Assembly: GCF_000006405.1 (NCBI RefSeq)
Contig: NW_003200738.1
Location: forward strand, 19,610-83,609
Direction: 5' to 3'
From: Perkinsus marinus ATCC 50983
Lineage: Eukaryota > Perkinsozoa > Perkinsida > Perkinsidae
Length of the DNA: 64,000 bases
How positions within the stretch are numbered: the stretch's first letter is position 1; every line of letters begins with the position of its first letter. Under the pieces are notes generated by a model. The model was not told where the DNA came from, made no database searches, and saw only the letters and a list, made by a program, of their open reading frames with translations. Shown here piece by piece: positions 12,689 through 22,070 of this stretch. The translations under genes were made by a program, and so were the position numbers.

Positions 12689-14438
12689 CAAACGCTTCGT
12701 CTAAGATCCCATCCAAACACAAAGTTATTGTTATGATGATTGTTGTATGATGGTAAAATTGTTTTTATGGTCATTACCTGTTTAAATATTATGTGAGTCC
12801 CATTGTGAGGATGCTACTGGACGCTAGAGTGCGTCGATTGTCTTCGCAGTCATCAATTCTTGTCTCGAACAATTTGTTCTATTCTTTGTGGATTGCTGCC
12901 GCGCTTTCTTTGCACTACACTTGGGGGATGTGGCAATCGCTGCCCTTGCGCATAGCTTTAAGAGCTCGGCATATGCGGGGAACGAAGACGAGCGAGGAAA
13001 TCGATAAACACTATCATGCGCATACGCACCGATAGATTAATCAGAGCTCTCTTAATTAGGGGACTGCCTTGAGCTAGTATAGGAACTGCCAACATTCAGA
13101 TCTACAGGACTTCCAATTCAGCGTCTTGACACTTCCAAGTTGGGAGTCGCTGAATTCAATCCACTATTCCAATCGGATCATATTATAGTCGAGTATTGAT
13201 AAGGTCACTAGGCAACACGACAACGATACTGGATCAGAAGAGTTCATTCTATCTCCAACAATGTTCAACCAGGAGAAAACGCAGTATCGAGTTGTCGCGC
13301 TGATTCCTTCACCGGTATCGATCAAATAGGAAGGTGGTTGACCAGCAACGCCCGTTACCGAAGAATCGGGACCCTCCGTTCGAAGTGCCCTTGCTCGAAC
13401 CCCAAAAATTGGCGTGATCCACAGAGTACTCTCCGTTTCAGCCCCGGATCTCGTCAGAGACTTCGCAGTGGATCGCTCGCAGAGTATGTCTCGACTTTTC
13501 ATGATTCAGCGCTAAGCTTGAGAGAAGTTGTGAGGATTGTAAGTCGCCACGAGCTATTGGACAATCTTAGCACGAGTTCCCTTTGGGGATGGCTGCGCAT
13601 CAGATCCGGCTCCCCGAGTTCGTGCTATTTGCCCAACCTACGCCCAAAAAGTCGTGCATTCTCTGGATAATGCTACAGCATTGCTGTAACAGCGACACTG
13701 TCGCCTCATTTTCCTGATGACCTCGTTGCTGTCGATGATGACACAGATCAATTCCATGTTGGTAAGGTCGACGCCGACATGAGTGATATGAACGCTGTGT
13801 CTGGCATTTAGACATACGAGAAAAGTCATTTGTCACTAAACACACATGTAGAGAGCTGGCAAGACCAATTCTCTACATGTGGGCCGAGTAGCAAGGGTAG
13901 GGTACAGAAATTCCTCCTATGTGCAAGTTTGGGCTGTCCCCCCATCAGCTACTAGGGAAGGTGTAGTGATTGCAATGCATGTATTGAATCAATACTATTG
14001 ATCATGACGAAAAGGGATCCCAGACGAGTTCTCCACCATTGTGTACGAGCGAAAAAAATCCTGCGCTCATCGAGGGCGCACCGACAGGGAACCATCGCGC
14101 ACGCCTTGCAACTATTGAGATCATAGCGAAATAGACAGACACACAACAACACTCTTCCACGATGAGATGATGCTGGCTAATGTCAAGAAGGCTTTACCAA
14201 GTTTATGCAAGTTTTTCAAGTTGAGTCAATTGTCGACAAGTCCAGTCTTTTCTAGTACGTCAGACTACTGCAGGATGAGGAAGGACTGGGCTCGATCTCG
14301 CACTTGATAGTTCACTAGCGATTGTTACAAAGTGCCTGAATGTGAGATAGTGCGATCTGATTGGAATTATCGATGCTGTGAGAGGAGGTCAATAACGTAT
14401 GAGTCGGTATTTAGTTTTCTTCGTATCGATCGATAGAT
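12689..14438. other. Intergenic stretch without a supported gene
   Basis: Only short frames are present (for example 12,793-13,035 plus and 13,164-13,502 minus). They have no recognisable motif or convincing exon chain. The interval should contain the mucin-like gene's 3' flank and the adenylate kinase promoter, but I see no clear signal. Confidence 0.4.
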
Positions 14439-15566
14439 ATGTCTTCCAGTCTCCGCGGTTCTGAACAGCCCCCGAAGCAATGGAGGAAGATTGTCATTCT
14501 TTTTGGACCTCCTGGTGCCGGCAAGGGCACTCAAGGCCCCAAGATGGAGGAAAGTAATACATAGATTCTTGTTGTTGGGTCAGTGCTCATGTCACTCGTT
14601 GAACTCCGGTTGTGATGTTCAGCTTACAAGATTCCCCAGCTTTCTACCGGTGACATGCTCCGAGCTGCCGTTGCGGCTGAGACTCCTATCGGACTTAAGG
14701 CCAAGGATGTGATGGCACGTGGCGAGCTCGTCAGTGATGAGATCGTCATTGGAATCATCAAGGACAGGTAATATTTTTGTGAAACATTTACCTGTTTCTC
14801 TCCATTAGTTCATGCACATATGTCTTCTTCAGGATCCAGGAGATGGATGCTGGTTGGGGTTTCATCCTTGATGGTTTCCCGCGAACTGTCGAACAAGCTA
14901 CCGCTCTCGACGCTATGCTCGCCGAGAACGAGGAGCGTGTTTCTAAGGTAGTATCTCCACACAAGTGTTATTTTGGGAGGAAATCTCGTCAAAGAGCTTA
15001 CTACCGAACTCCCGTCGTGATTCAGGTGATCGTTCTCGATTTGCCCGACTCGGTGCTCGAGGAGAGGATCTGCGGTCGATGGATACACAAGCCTAGTGGA
15101 CGTTCCTATCATGTCAAGTGCGTGGGTTTATGTGGAATAAAACTCGTTGAATAGTTTCATACGTTGTTGTATTATCATTGTTCAACAGGTTCAACCCTCC
15201 GAAGTCTCTCCCTGCTGGTGCCAGCCCTGACGCCACCAACATGCTCGATGACGTGACCGGCGAGCCTCTCATACAGCGTCCTGATGATACCGCTGAGGCA
15301 CTCAAGACTAGGTAGTTCATCATGCTGTGTTCCTCTGCGTTCACATCTGTGAAAGACGTCGGTAACCCAGTTATTTGTCAGATTATCTGCTTATCATTCT
15401 CAAACTGAACCGATCGTAGCGCACTACGCCCCGACTAACGTAGTCAAGCATGTGAACGCCAACCAAGGCATGGAGAAGGTACTTCAGATACTTTCTGTTA
15501 ATACGATTGTCTTATTCTATCCAATCCTAGGTTTGGGAGGAAATCCAGACGGCTATGAAAGCTTAA
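14439..15566 (+). CDS. Adenylate kinase (AK2-like, long LID), 7 exons
   Basis: Exons 14439-14553, 14623-14767, 14833-14947, 15026-15117, 15189-15311, 15382-15478 and 15531-15566 join in phase into 240 residues, the usual size for a long-form adenylate kinase. The enzyme converts ATP + AMP to 2 ADP. Visible motifs: P-loop [10 protein letters not shown] (about residues 23-32), the NMP-binding stretch around [16 protein letters not shown], and a long LID from [20 protein letters not shown] through [11 protein letters not shown] to the region before the C-terminal helix. The short N-terminus lacks an obvious targeting peptide, so a cytosolic or mitochondrial-intermembrane location is open. All introns are GT-AG, 52-78 nt. 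The start is the only ATG in phase ahead of the P-loop. Confidence 0.93.
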
Positions 15567-16079
15567 ACATTTATGCTTTTGTTGCTTCTAGCTTTCCGTC
15601 ATTGGCTGGAGTACTGCGTTCATCATTATCAATAGTACGGGGGCAGACATAGATCCGTGAGATCAATATAGGCAATTCCAAAAATTCTACTCGGTTCAAA
15701 CCCAGATCTCCACACTCAACCCGGGGAGTGCCTTGATTCAGTGCTTATCATCAGGGACTGGAAATCCTAGTCTGTCAGACAGACTCTGTCTCAACCGAGC
15801 AATCATATCTCATATTGAATATTCTATCAACGAAGTTGCAAGTGATGCGGGTCGAACGCCTGAAGCTGGAAGACAACTTCGAATGTGCACGGATGTGTAG
15901 AACAAACTGCGACCAAAATTCTTCTCTTCTAAACAGCTTGGTGTACTAGAGGGTGTGTTGAGCTCTGTACCTAGGGGTCCAAGATTGAAACTTGGAACTG
16001 CTAGACACACCGGTATTTTGAGGCAATCAGGGCCGGTATGCGGATCCTGATCCATGGATCAAGCACATCAGCCAGATCA
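15567..16079. other. Intergenic, nothing recognised
   Basis: No exon chain or RNA gene seen between the adenylate kinase stop and the GATC-rich repeat. Confidence 0.4.
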
Positions 16080-16530
16080 CTCGTTGATCTTGACGTCTGA
16101 GCCAAATCTTTCGTGATCCGAGATGCGTGAGTCAGATCTGTGATTCTTGATCTCGATCCGTGATCTTTGATCCTGATCCTTGACCGTTGATCTCGATCCC
16201 TGAACTTCGATACTGATCCGTGATCTGTGATCTGGATCTCGCGTGAACCTCATTTTTGATCCTGGTCTATGATTCTTGAGAAAACACTTGATCCGTGATC
16301 CAAAGATCAAGGGGTTGAGAAATTCTTAGACGAGTTGAGAAATTTCGTTGATCCGTGATCCATTCGGTCCCGAGAGATCACCCTCTGATCCGGATCAAAT
16401 ATTGGATCAGGCTTCTGATCCATCAAAAGGATCAGTTTACGGATCAGTGGTACTTTACGTGTTAAAATGCCGTGATCCTGTAACGGGGCTTTTTTGCTAC
16501 GTTACACTACTCGTGATCCGTGATCCTGGG
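16080..16530. repeat. Degenerate GATC-rich repeat, (T)GATCC(G)TGATC type
   Basis: About 450 bp contains dozens of GATC sites as loose repeats of TGATCCGTGATC and TTGATCTCGATCC. The period is irregular (about 6-14 bp). The short frames across it are repeat artefacts. It lies directly upstream of the initiator tRNA array. No function can be assigned. Confidence 0.75.
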
Positions 16531-16611
16531 CAGGTTGAACACTTACAGTGAAAAAATGTAAACGTACCTGAAATACCAAGTGAGGCCGAATGAATTATTA
16601 ATCTACATGTA

Positions 16612-16684
16612 AGCAACTTGGCGCAGTGGATAGCGTGTTGGGCTCATAACCCAAAGGTCCCTTGATCGAAACAAGGAGCTGCTA
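16612..16684 (+). tRNA. Initiator tRNA-iMet (CAT), copy 1
   Basis: A 73-nt cloverleaf with anticodon loop CTCATAA on a TTGGG/CCCAA stem. Eukaryotic initiator hallmarks are present: A1-T72 pair, G-C rich pairs next to the anticodon loop, and T-loop ATCGAAA with A54 and A60. The acceptor AGCAACT/AGCTGCT has one A-C mismatch at pair 5-68. A short T run follows (CTTTTC). First of four tandem copies. Confidence 0.85.
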
Positions 16685-16879
16685 CTTTTCGAAATTCTCA
16701 ATTAACGAGTTAGCCATCTAAGACTCAATACAACCTCGCTTCTCACAACCTACCTATCAATCTCAATACATGAAAACTAAGCAGAATATCATCAGATTAC
16801 ATCAATAGCTTATCACAGCGATACTTGAAATATACCAAAAATGCCAAGTGAAGCCGAATGAAATGAGAATGAATATGTA

Positions 16880-16952
16880 AGCAGCTTGGCGCAGTGGATA
16901 GCGTGTTGGGCTCATAACCCAAAGGTCCCTTGATCGAAACAAGGAGCTGCTA
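16880..16952 (+). tRNA. Initiator tRNA-iMet (CAT), copy 2
   Basis: Acceptor AGCAGCT/AGCTGCT pairs perfectly; D arm, anticodon arm TTGGG-CTCATAA-CCCAA and T arm CCTTG-ATCGAAA-CAAGG are intact. It lies 268 bp after copy 1, followed by CTTTTC as a Pol III stop. Confidence 0.95.
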
Positions 16953-17174
16953 CTTTTCGAAATTCTCACTTAAAGACTTACCTATCTGAGACTTGATCCA
17001 ACCTCGCTTCTCACAACGTATCTCTCAATTCCAAAACATCAAACTTATGCAGAAGCTAGTCAATTTACATCAAGAATTTGTCACAGCGATACAGGTTGAA
17101 CACTTACAGTGGAAAAAAATGTAAAAGTACCTAAAATATCAAATGGAGCCGAATGAAATGATACTTAACATGAG

Positions 17175-17247
17175 AGCAGCTTGGCGCAGTGGATAGCGTG
17201 TTGGGCTCATAACCCAAAGGTCCCTTGATCGAAACAAGGAGCTGCTA
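17175..17247 (+). tRNA. Initiator tRNA-iMet (CAT), copy 3
   Basis: Identical in the tRNA body to copy 2 and 295 bp downstream. The flanks are also repeated (for example AGGTTGAACACTTACAGTGG on both sides), so the duplication unit is about 295 bp and includes spacer. Confidence 0.95.
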
Positions 17248-17470
17248 CTTTTCGAAATTCTCACTTAAAGAGTTACCCATCTGAGACTTGATCCAACCTC
17301 GCTTCTCACAACGTATCTCTCAATTCCAAAACATCAAACTTATGCAGAATCTCATCAGTTTACATCAAGAGTTTGTCACAGCGATACAGGTTGAACACTT
17401 ACAGTGGAAAAAAAATGTAAACGTACCTAAAATATCAAATGGAGCCGAATGAAATGATACTTAATATGAG

Positions 17471-17543
17471 AGCAGCTTGGCGCAGTGGATAGCATGTTGG
17501 GCTCATAACCGAAAGGTCCCTTAATCGAAACAAGGAACTGCTA
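17471..17543 (+). pseudogene. Decaying tRNA-iMet copy 4
   Basis: 296 bp after copy 3. It has substitutions that break pairs: the anticodon stem reads TTGGG/CCGAA, the D stem has GCAT, the T stem CCTTA/CAAGG, and the acceptor AACTGCT. It probably no longer makes a functional tRNA. Confidence 0.75.
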
Positions 17544-18977
17544 TCTTTAGAATCTTACTTCTACACTCACGGATCTGATGTGCGACGCAACTAACTACTT
17601 AACTCACGATTCTAATGCATAAAGAAGCATGCTAAGCTTCATCAGATCATATCAGTGTCACAGTGCTAAAGGTTGAGCGTTTGCAGTTCAAAGGAAACAA
17701 CGAAAGTGCACATAACCAAGAATGTTAACATGCCACCGATCATCAGCCATATGCACAAAACAGAATGGTCCTTGATAAGAACTCCGGCTCTGTTTCTCGA
17801 GAGGAAAACTGGATAATATTCCAACACCGACGCGTGGATAATATGCGGCAACACAGGTGAACTCGGGCACGCCATAGGGGACATTGCAAGCCTCATGTAT
17901 CCTCAGGATACAGGATACAGGATACCATCCTGTCTGGTGGACCTCTCAGAGTCTCTACATCATCGATCAGAACTGCTAGGACTAGACCGATGAGCACATG
18001 AAATTCTGGGGATAATATCACACGCCACTTCCTCCCACGATTAACTAGAAAGTTGGCATGATAACGGAAACAAGCAGAACGTGAGCATGATGTGGAGAGA
18101 GCACAAGTCTTCACATTTGATATATCTTCGGCAGCAACCAATAATTCCACATCGCTTTTCGTGCTCCTCCCTCGGCCGTGCTAATCTGCGCCTCGCGACT
18201 GCTCTTCCATACACCACCATTACGCAGGGGTCGGCGAATCGCGAGTGGTCGCAAGTTAGCCTTGATGTATCTAAGATGTGGTATGATAATGGATTTTCAA
18301 ACAGTTCCAATGGGTATTCTCACGGATCTTCCGCCCGAACATATCGCCTTCTACGCATGTATAGCAATGGACGTCTATTCAGTTTAGTTTCCTGTTGGCC
18401 ACCTGCACATACTCGGTATCTCAAAAGATGCCACTTCCATCCTCACCTCTACTGCCCACAAAGGTGCGCACTGCCTTATGAAGAACATGTTTATTGTCCG
18501 TATCATCGGTGCCAACACCATACCTACGATCACTAATAGAACTCCTTTTCTCGACTGATGCGTTATTACTCTTGACAGTAGTCAACAATGAGAGCCAGCT
18601 CACGTGCTGTGGGCCGTCTTGACGTCCTGGACGTGGGACGATACACAGCTACGCGAGCCCAGGCGGCCATGGCGCTCATGAACCGCCTGATAGAATAGGA
18701 AATGACTCCGCAAAAGCGACACGGTCTCACTTATCGAGGCGTTTGTGTAGACGGAGGAACTGCATAAATCCGACTGGATCGGACATCTCGTCAACGTGTA
18801 ACTCATTATAAAACTGAGTAGAGGTATAAAACCTCAACGACTAGTAGCTCACAAGCTCACCTTGTTAGTCCTTCTAGTGAGTTCTTCCCATATTGCTCGC
18901 TCGTAGGGTTTCCAAGAATACTGTAGTGAGGGCAGATACCTACGTTGCCCGTTTAGTTTTATATAATCCACATTACC
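17544..18977. other. No supported gene
   Basis: Several overlapping frames on both strands (largest 18,081-18,536 plus) lack motifs and do not join into a chain I trust. Confidence 0.35.
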
Positions 18978-20319
18978 CTACTTGAGTGTATCCCATACTT
19001 CTTCGACAGGCATCATCTCAGCACACATTTTCATACGATTGTCTAATGCAGTGAAAAAGCCCGAATCGTCATACCCAAGAGCAGCCATAGCTCCGGCCAG
19101 TTCGCAACCGTGGAGGTATCTATCGAGAGGAATGATGCTATTAGCAGTGTGGTAAAATTTGTACTCGATTAACCATATGATGATTCTGAGGAAATTTTGT
19201 GGATTTTTTTCTGCCTCCAGTACATGTTTAACTGAAGTCGTATATAAACTCCTTGGTGAGGAAATTCTTGAGCTCAGCTGAGGAAAGAGAACACATATTG
19301 CAATTCTGGATGCTAATACGCAACTGCTAGTGGTGATACCGAATGTTCTGAAGTTGCGAATGTTGTATCGCTGCTGCTATTCTATCCAACATAGCTGGTG
19401 ATGATAGACCTATGCGGGCCATGGTAACTAGGAGGGCAGTGAGCTCGTCAGGATACCTGGAATCGGTTCTATCTACATGGGCTGGTCACCGAGACTTACA
19501 TGGCAGTGACCTGTCTGACTAGCTGATGCATGACGTCTACATAGAGGGCTTTAGGGCGTATGTTGAGCACTTCGAAAAGACAGAGAGTGTCGATCAACGT
19601 ACGAGGGCTCATTTGCTGAAGACCAGTCTTGGAATATACGTTCGGTTACCTCAGCTGAGCTCGCGAGTTTCCTCACTAATTATAGGAGTTCACATACGGT
19701 AGAACTGTTCAAAAACCAAAAAAATACCCCAAAATTTCCGCAAAATTTCCGTATTGCCACCGACAGATGTGCATATTTTTCCAGACTGCTGAAGACATTC
19801 CACCCACAAGAACTCGTCCCTATTTTGGTATTACCGAAGTGCCGAGAGCATGCAGATGGTCAGCTACGTTAAGGAATAGCAGATCGAACCTGGTACTGAA
19901 TTCCGCAGTCTTATTTTCATGCTTATAGCACCTTTGGTCCTGTGGGGAGGTCTTCAACTTAGCAATGCTCTGTGCTATTGCCAGTGCATCCCATAGCCTC
20001 AGCTCGCCTCTCTCCATACTCTTCAACCGGTTCACTATCCCTTCGATATTCTCAGCTCGATCGTCCTTTGATTCAGCCAAGTACCTACGTTGTTGAATAA
20101 GAACGTGTCTGTCCTTGCTAGACTACTCGGCAAAGCGCCGTAATGATCCTGATTTGGCCTTGGGCAACTGAAAAAATGCAAGTTAATTCGAATGGGAGTA
20201 GACAGGATTAGTACGGCGGCTAGCTCGGCCGATAGTCCCGGGCTGAGGGTCGATGAGGCTCCTCCTTTTCTGGGTACATTACGCGATGCCCTCCCTACAC
20301 GAGCCCCGCGAGATGCCAT
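18978..20319 (-). CDS. Basic N-terminus plus alpha-helical repeat protein, 7 exons, unrecognised
   Basis: Exons (minus) 20215-20319, 20127-20167, 19932-20084, 19835-19895, 19500-19615, 19340-19456 and 18978-19119 join in phase into 244 residues ending at TAG 18,978. The first 25 residues are rich in Arg, Ser and Gly, resembling an organelle-targeting peptide. The rest is helical with segments such as TLIDTLCLFEVLNIRPKALY and ELTALLVTMARIGLSSPAML, a pattern like the degenerate helical repeats of FAST-kinase/RAP or heptatricopeptide organelle RNA-binding proteins. That resemblance is weak and the function is unknown. Small introns are 36-47 nt; the other two (19120-19339, 19616-19834) are about 220 nt because each holds a MITE. 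Confidence 0.75.
19145..19309 (-). mobile_element. Family-A MITE (hAT-like) inside an intron
   Basis: One end begins CAGTGTGG and the body contains the diagnostic GAGCTCAGCTGAGG; the far end is worn (CAATTCTGG). Taking it out with one flank copy leaves an intron of about 47 nt. Confidence 0.7.
19624..19788 (+). mobile_element. Family-A MITE with perfect 8-bp target duplication
   Basis: Ends are CAGTCTTGGAATAT and TTTTTCCAGACTG. It is flanked by CTGAAGAC at 19616-19623 and 19789-19796. On the minus strand this duplicated octamer reads GTCTTCAG, the 3' splice acceptor of the host intron. Confidence 0.88.
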
Positions 20320-21118
20320 TGAATAAGAAGTTACAATGGGGCCTCAGTGATGTCGACGACGATGACGCAAGATGGTGATAATTTCGTGGCGCGTGACGCG
20401 TTCAGATTTCGGTGTACTTAGCGAGGGGAGCCTAGGATCTCAGTGCAGTTAGTTATCTCGGTGCAGCGAGCAAGTCGGGCTTGTCTGGATGGGTATGGGC
20501 ATCTCAGGTAAGATACACCCACAGCTAGCGTCGACGATGGATGCTCTCCAGCCAGAGAAGAATGACTCCAGGTTTACCATGGAATGTCGTCAACCGCTAT
20601 GGTCCACTAGCGTGATACTAGTTGTTGTTCCATGATATCAGCTTACTATGGTAACCGACGGATGGGATGCTCTCAAATGAGAGATCAGCAGACCGCACTC
20701 GAGTGAGACAAATTCCCAATAGCTGCTGATAAGGTGCTGGGGGGTTCCAGTTGAACTTGGTCATTGGCTTACTACTACTACTACTTTGGGTCTATCGTCC
20801 GACCTCACGCTTCCTTGCATTTTCGGGAGTGTCAGCACTAAGCCGAAATAGAACCTCAAGTGTGACGAACTCGTTTCTAACTCCATTGATAAGCTTTAGA
20901 TGCTATGACATGATGACTGACGGCCATCAGCTTTCATAAGCACAGTGGTAGTAGCTCCTCTCGGCCGACACGTTGTGGGTGTAGTGGTAATGACAAGGGT
21001 CTTCTTTACGATTCAGCTTCTATTGTGGGTTCATATCGATAGATACCGCTGTAAGAGACGACTCAGCAAACAGCATGTTCATTATCGATGCAGTTACTTT
21101 GTTATTCCTATATCGTTA
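20320..21118. other. Divergent intergenic region
   Basis: It separates the minus-strand helical-repeat gene from MTP18 and presumably carries both promoters. No TATA-like or other clear motif and no coding chain were recognised. Confidence 0.4.
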
Positions 21119-21936
21119 ATGTCCAGTTCTACTACCACAACTGAGAGCAGCCCCACCATAGCCCCTTCCGCTGGTATTGAGACCTACGACTATCACACCA
21201 AACAGCAAGGGGATGTTCTCAGAGACACCCAACTGCGTTATCTAGCCTTTGCTCAGCGTATACTCCGCGTGGTGAGTGCTGGTGAGCACTACTCTCTTCA
21301 TTATCATTTCCATACAGATAACGCCCTCAGCCAAGCAAGTGAGATACTTGGCGTTCACTTCTGATGTCGGGGAAGCCTTCCGTCCAGTCGTCCCTAAGTG
21401 GCTTGTCAATACCTCCTACGCCACAACAATTGGCTACATCTTTGTAAGGGCAAATCATCAATCTCGAGGCTCGTCATGGTGACCTTTAGGGGGATATCGG
21501 CTACTCGACTTGGCTGGAGTATAAGCGTACTAAGGATCTCGCCGATCACAAAATTCGAGTTTGGACTGCAGCGGCTAAGGCAACGACCTTCCAGATGGTC
21601 GCCAGTTTGGCTCTGCCCTTTGCCATTATGTAATAAGTGTTCCCAGAAATATGATGAATTTCTCTTTAGACATTCTACTGTACACTACTCTGGTGTTATG
21701 CTACGTCGTATGGCTGTCAAGAATGCACGCCTTCTCCAGATGGGCCCTACCATGATCGGCTTGGCAATTGTTCCTTGTAAGTACATAACCTTGCGGCGCC
21801 GCGTGTCACGAACTTTTCAGTCCTCCCCATTGTGTGTGATAAGCCCATCGAACATGGTGTTGATCTCATTTTCGAGAAGTGGGGTCCTAAGATCGCTAGT
21901 GAGGAGGCTGCGAAGACCAAGGAAAAGGAGGAGTAG
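21119..21936 (+). CDS. Mitochondrial fission process protein 1 (MTP18/MTFP1) homologue, 5 exons
   Basis: Exons 21119-21271, 21318-21443, 21490-21629, 21670-21776 and 21821-21936 give 213 residues. The family signature is clear: RYLAFTSDVGEAFRPVVPKW, then a polar loop, the conserved FQMVASLALPFAI segment, a Met/Arg-rich stretch, and MGPTMIGLAIVPFLPIVCDKPIEHGVD near the C-terminus. MTP18 is an inner-membrane mitochondrial protein linked to organelle division in animals. Here three hydrophobic segments are visible and the tail ends in a run of Glu and Lys. Introns are 40-46 nt. The start is the first in-phase ATG and gives a Ser/Thr-rich N-terminus. Confidence 0.88.
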
Positions 21937-22070
21937 TTCGTGTGACTGTGGTGTCGTCGTTCATCGTTACTTTTCCAATGTTAAGAATAATACACCGAAA
22001 ACCCTTTTTTGCGCGATCAGTGTTGTCTGTTGAGTTGATCTAGGTCAATTTATTCCCTTGATTATTGCTG

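Noticed and set aside
16612-17543. CRISPR-like array (evenly spaced repeats)
   Set aside because: The repeats are complete tRNA genes with duplicated spacers, in a eukaryotic genome.
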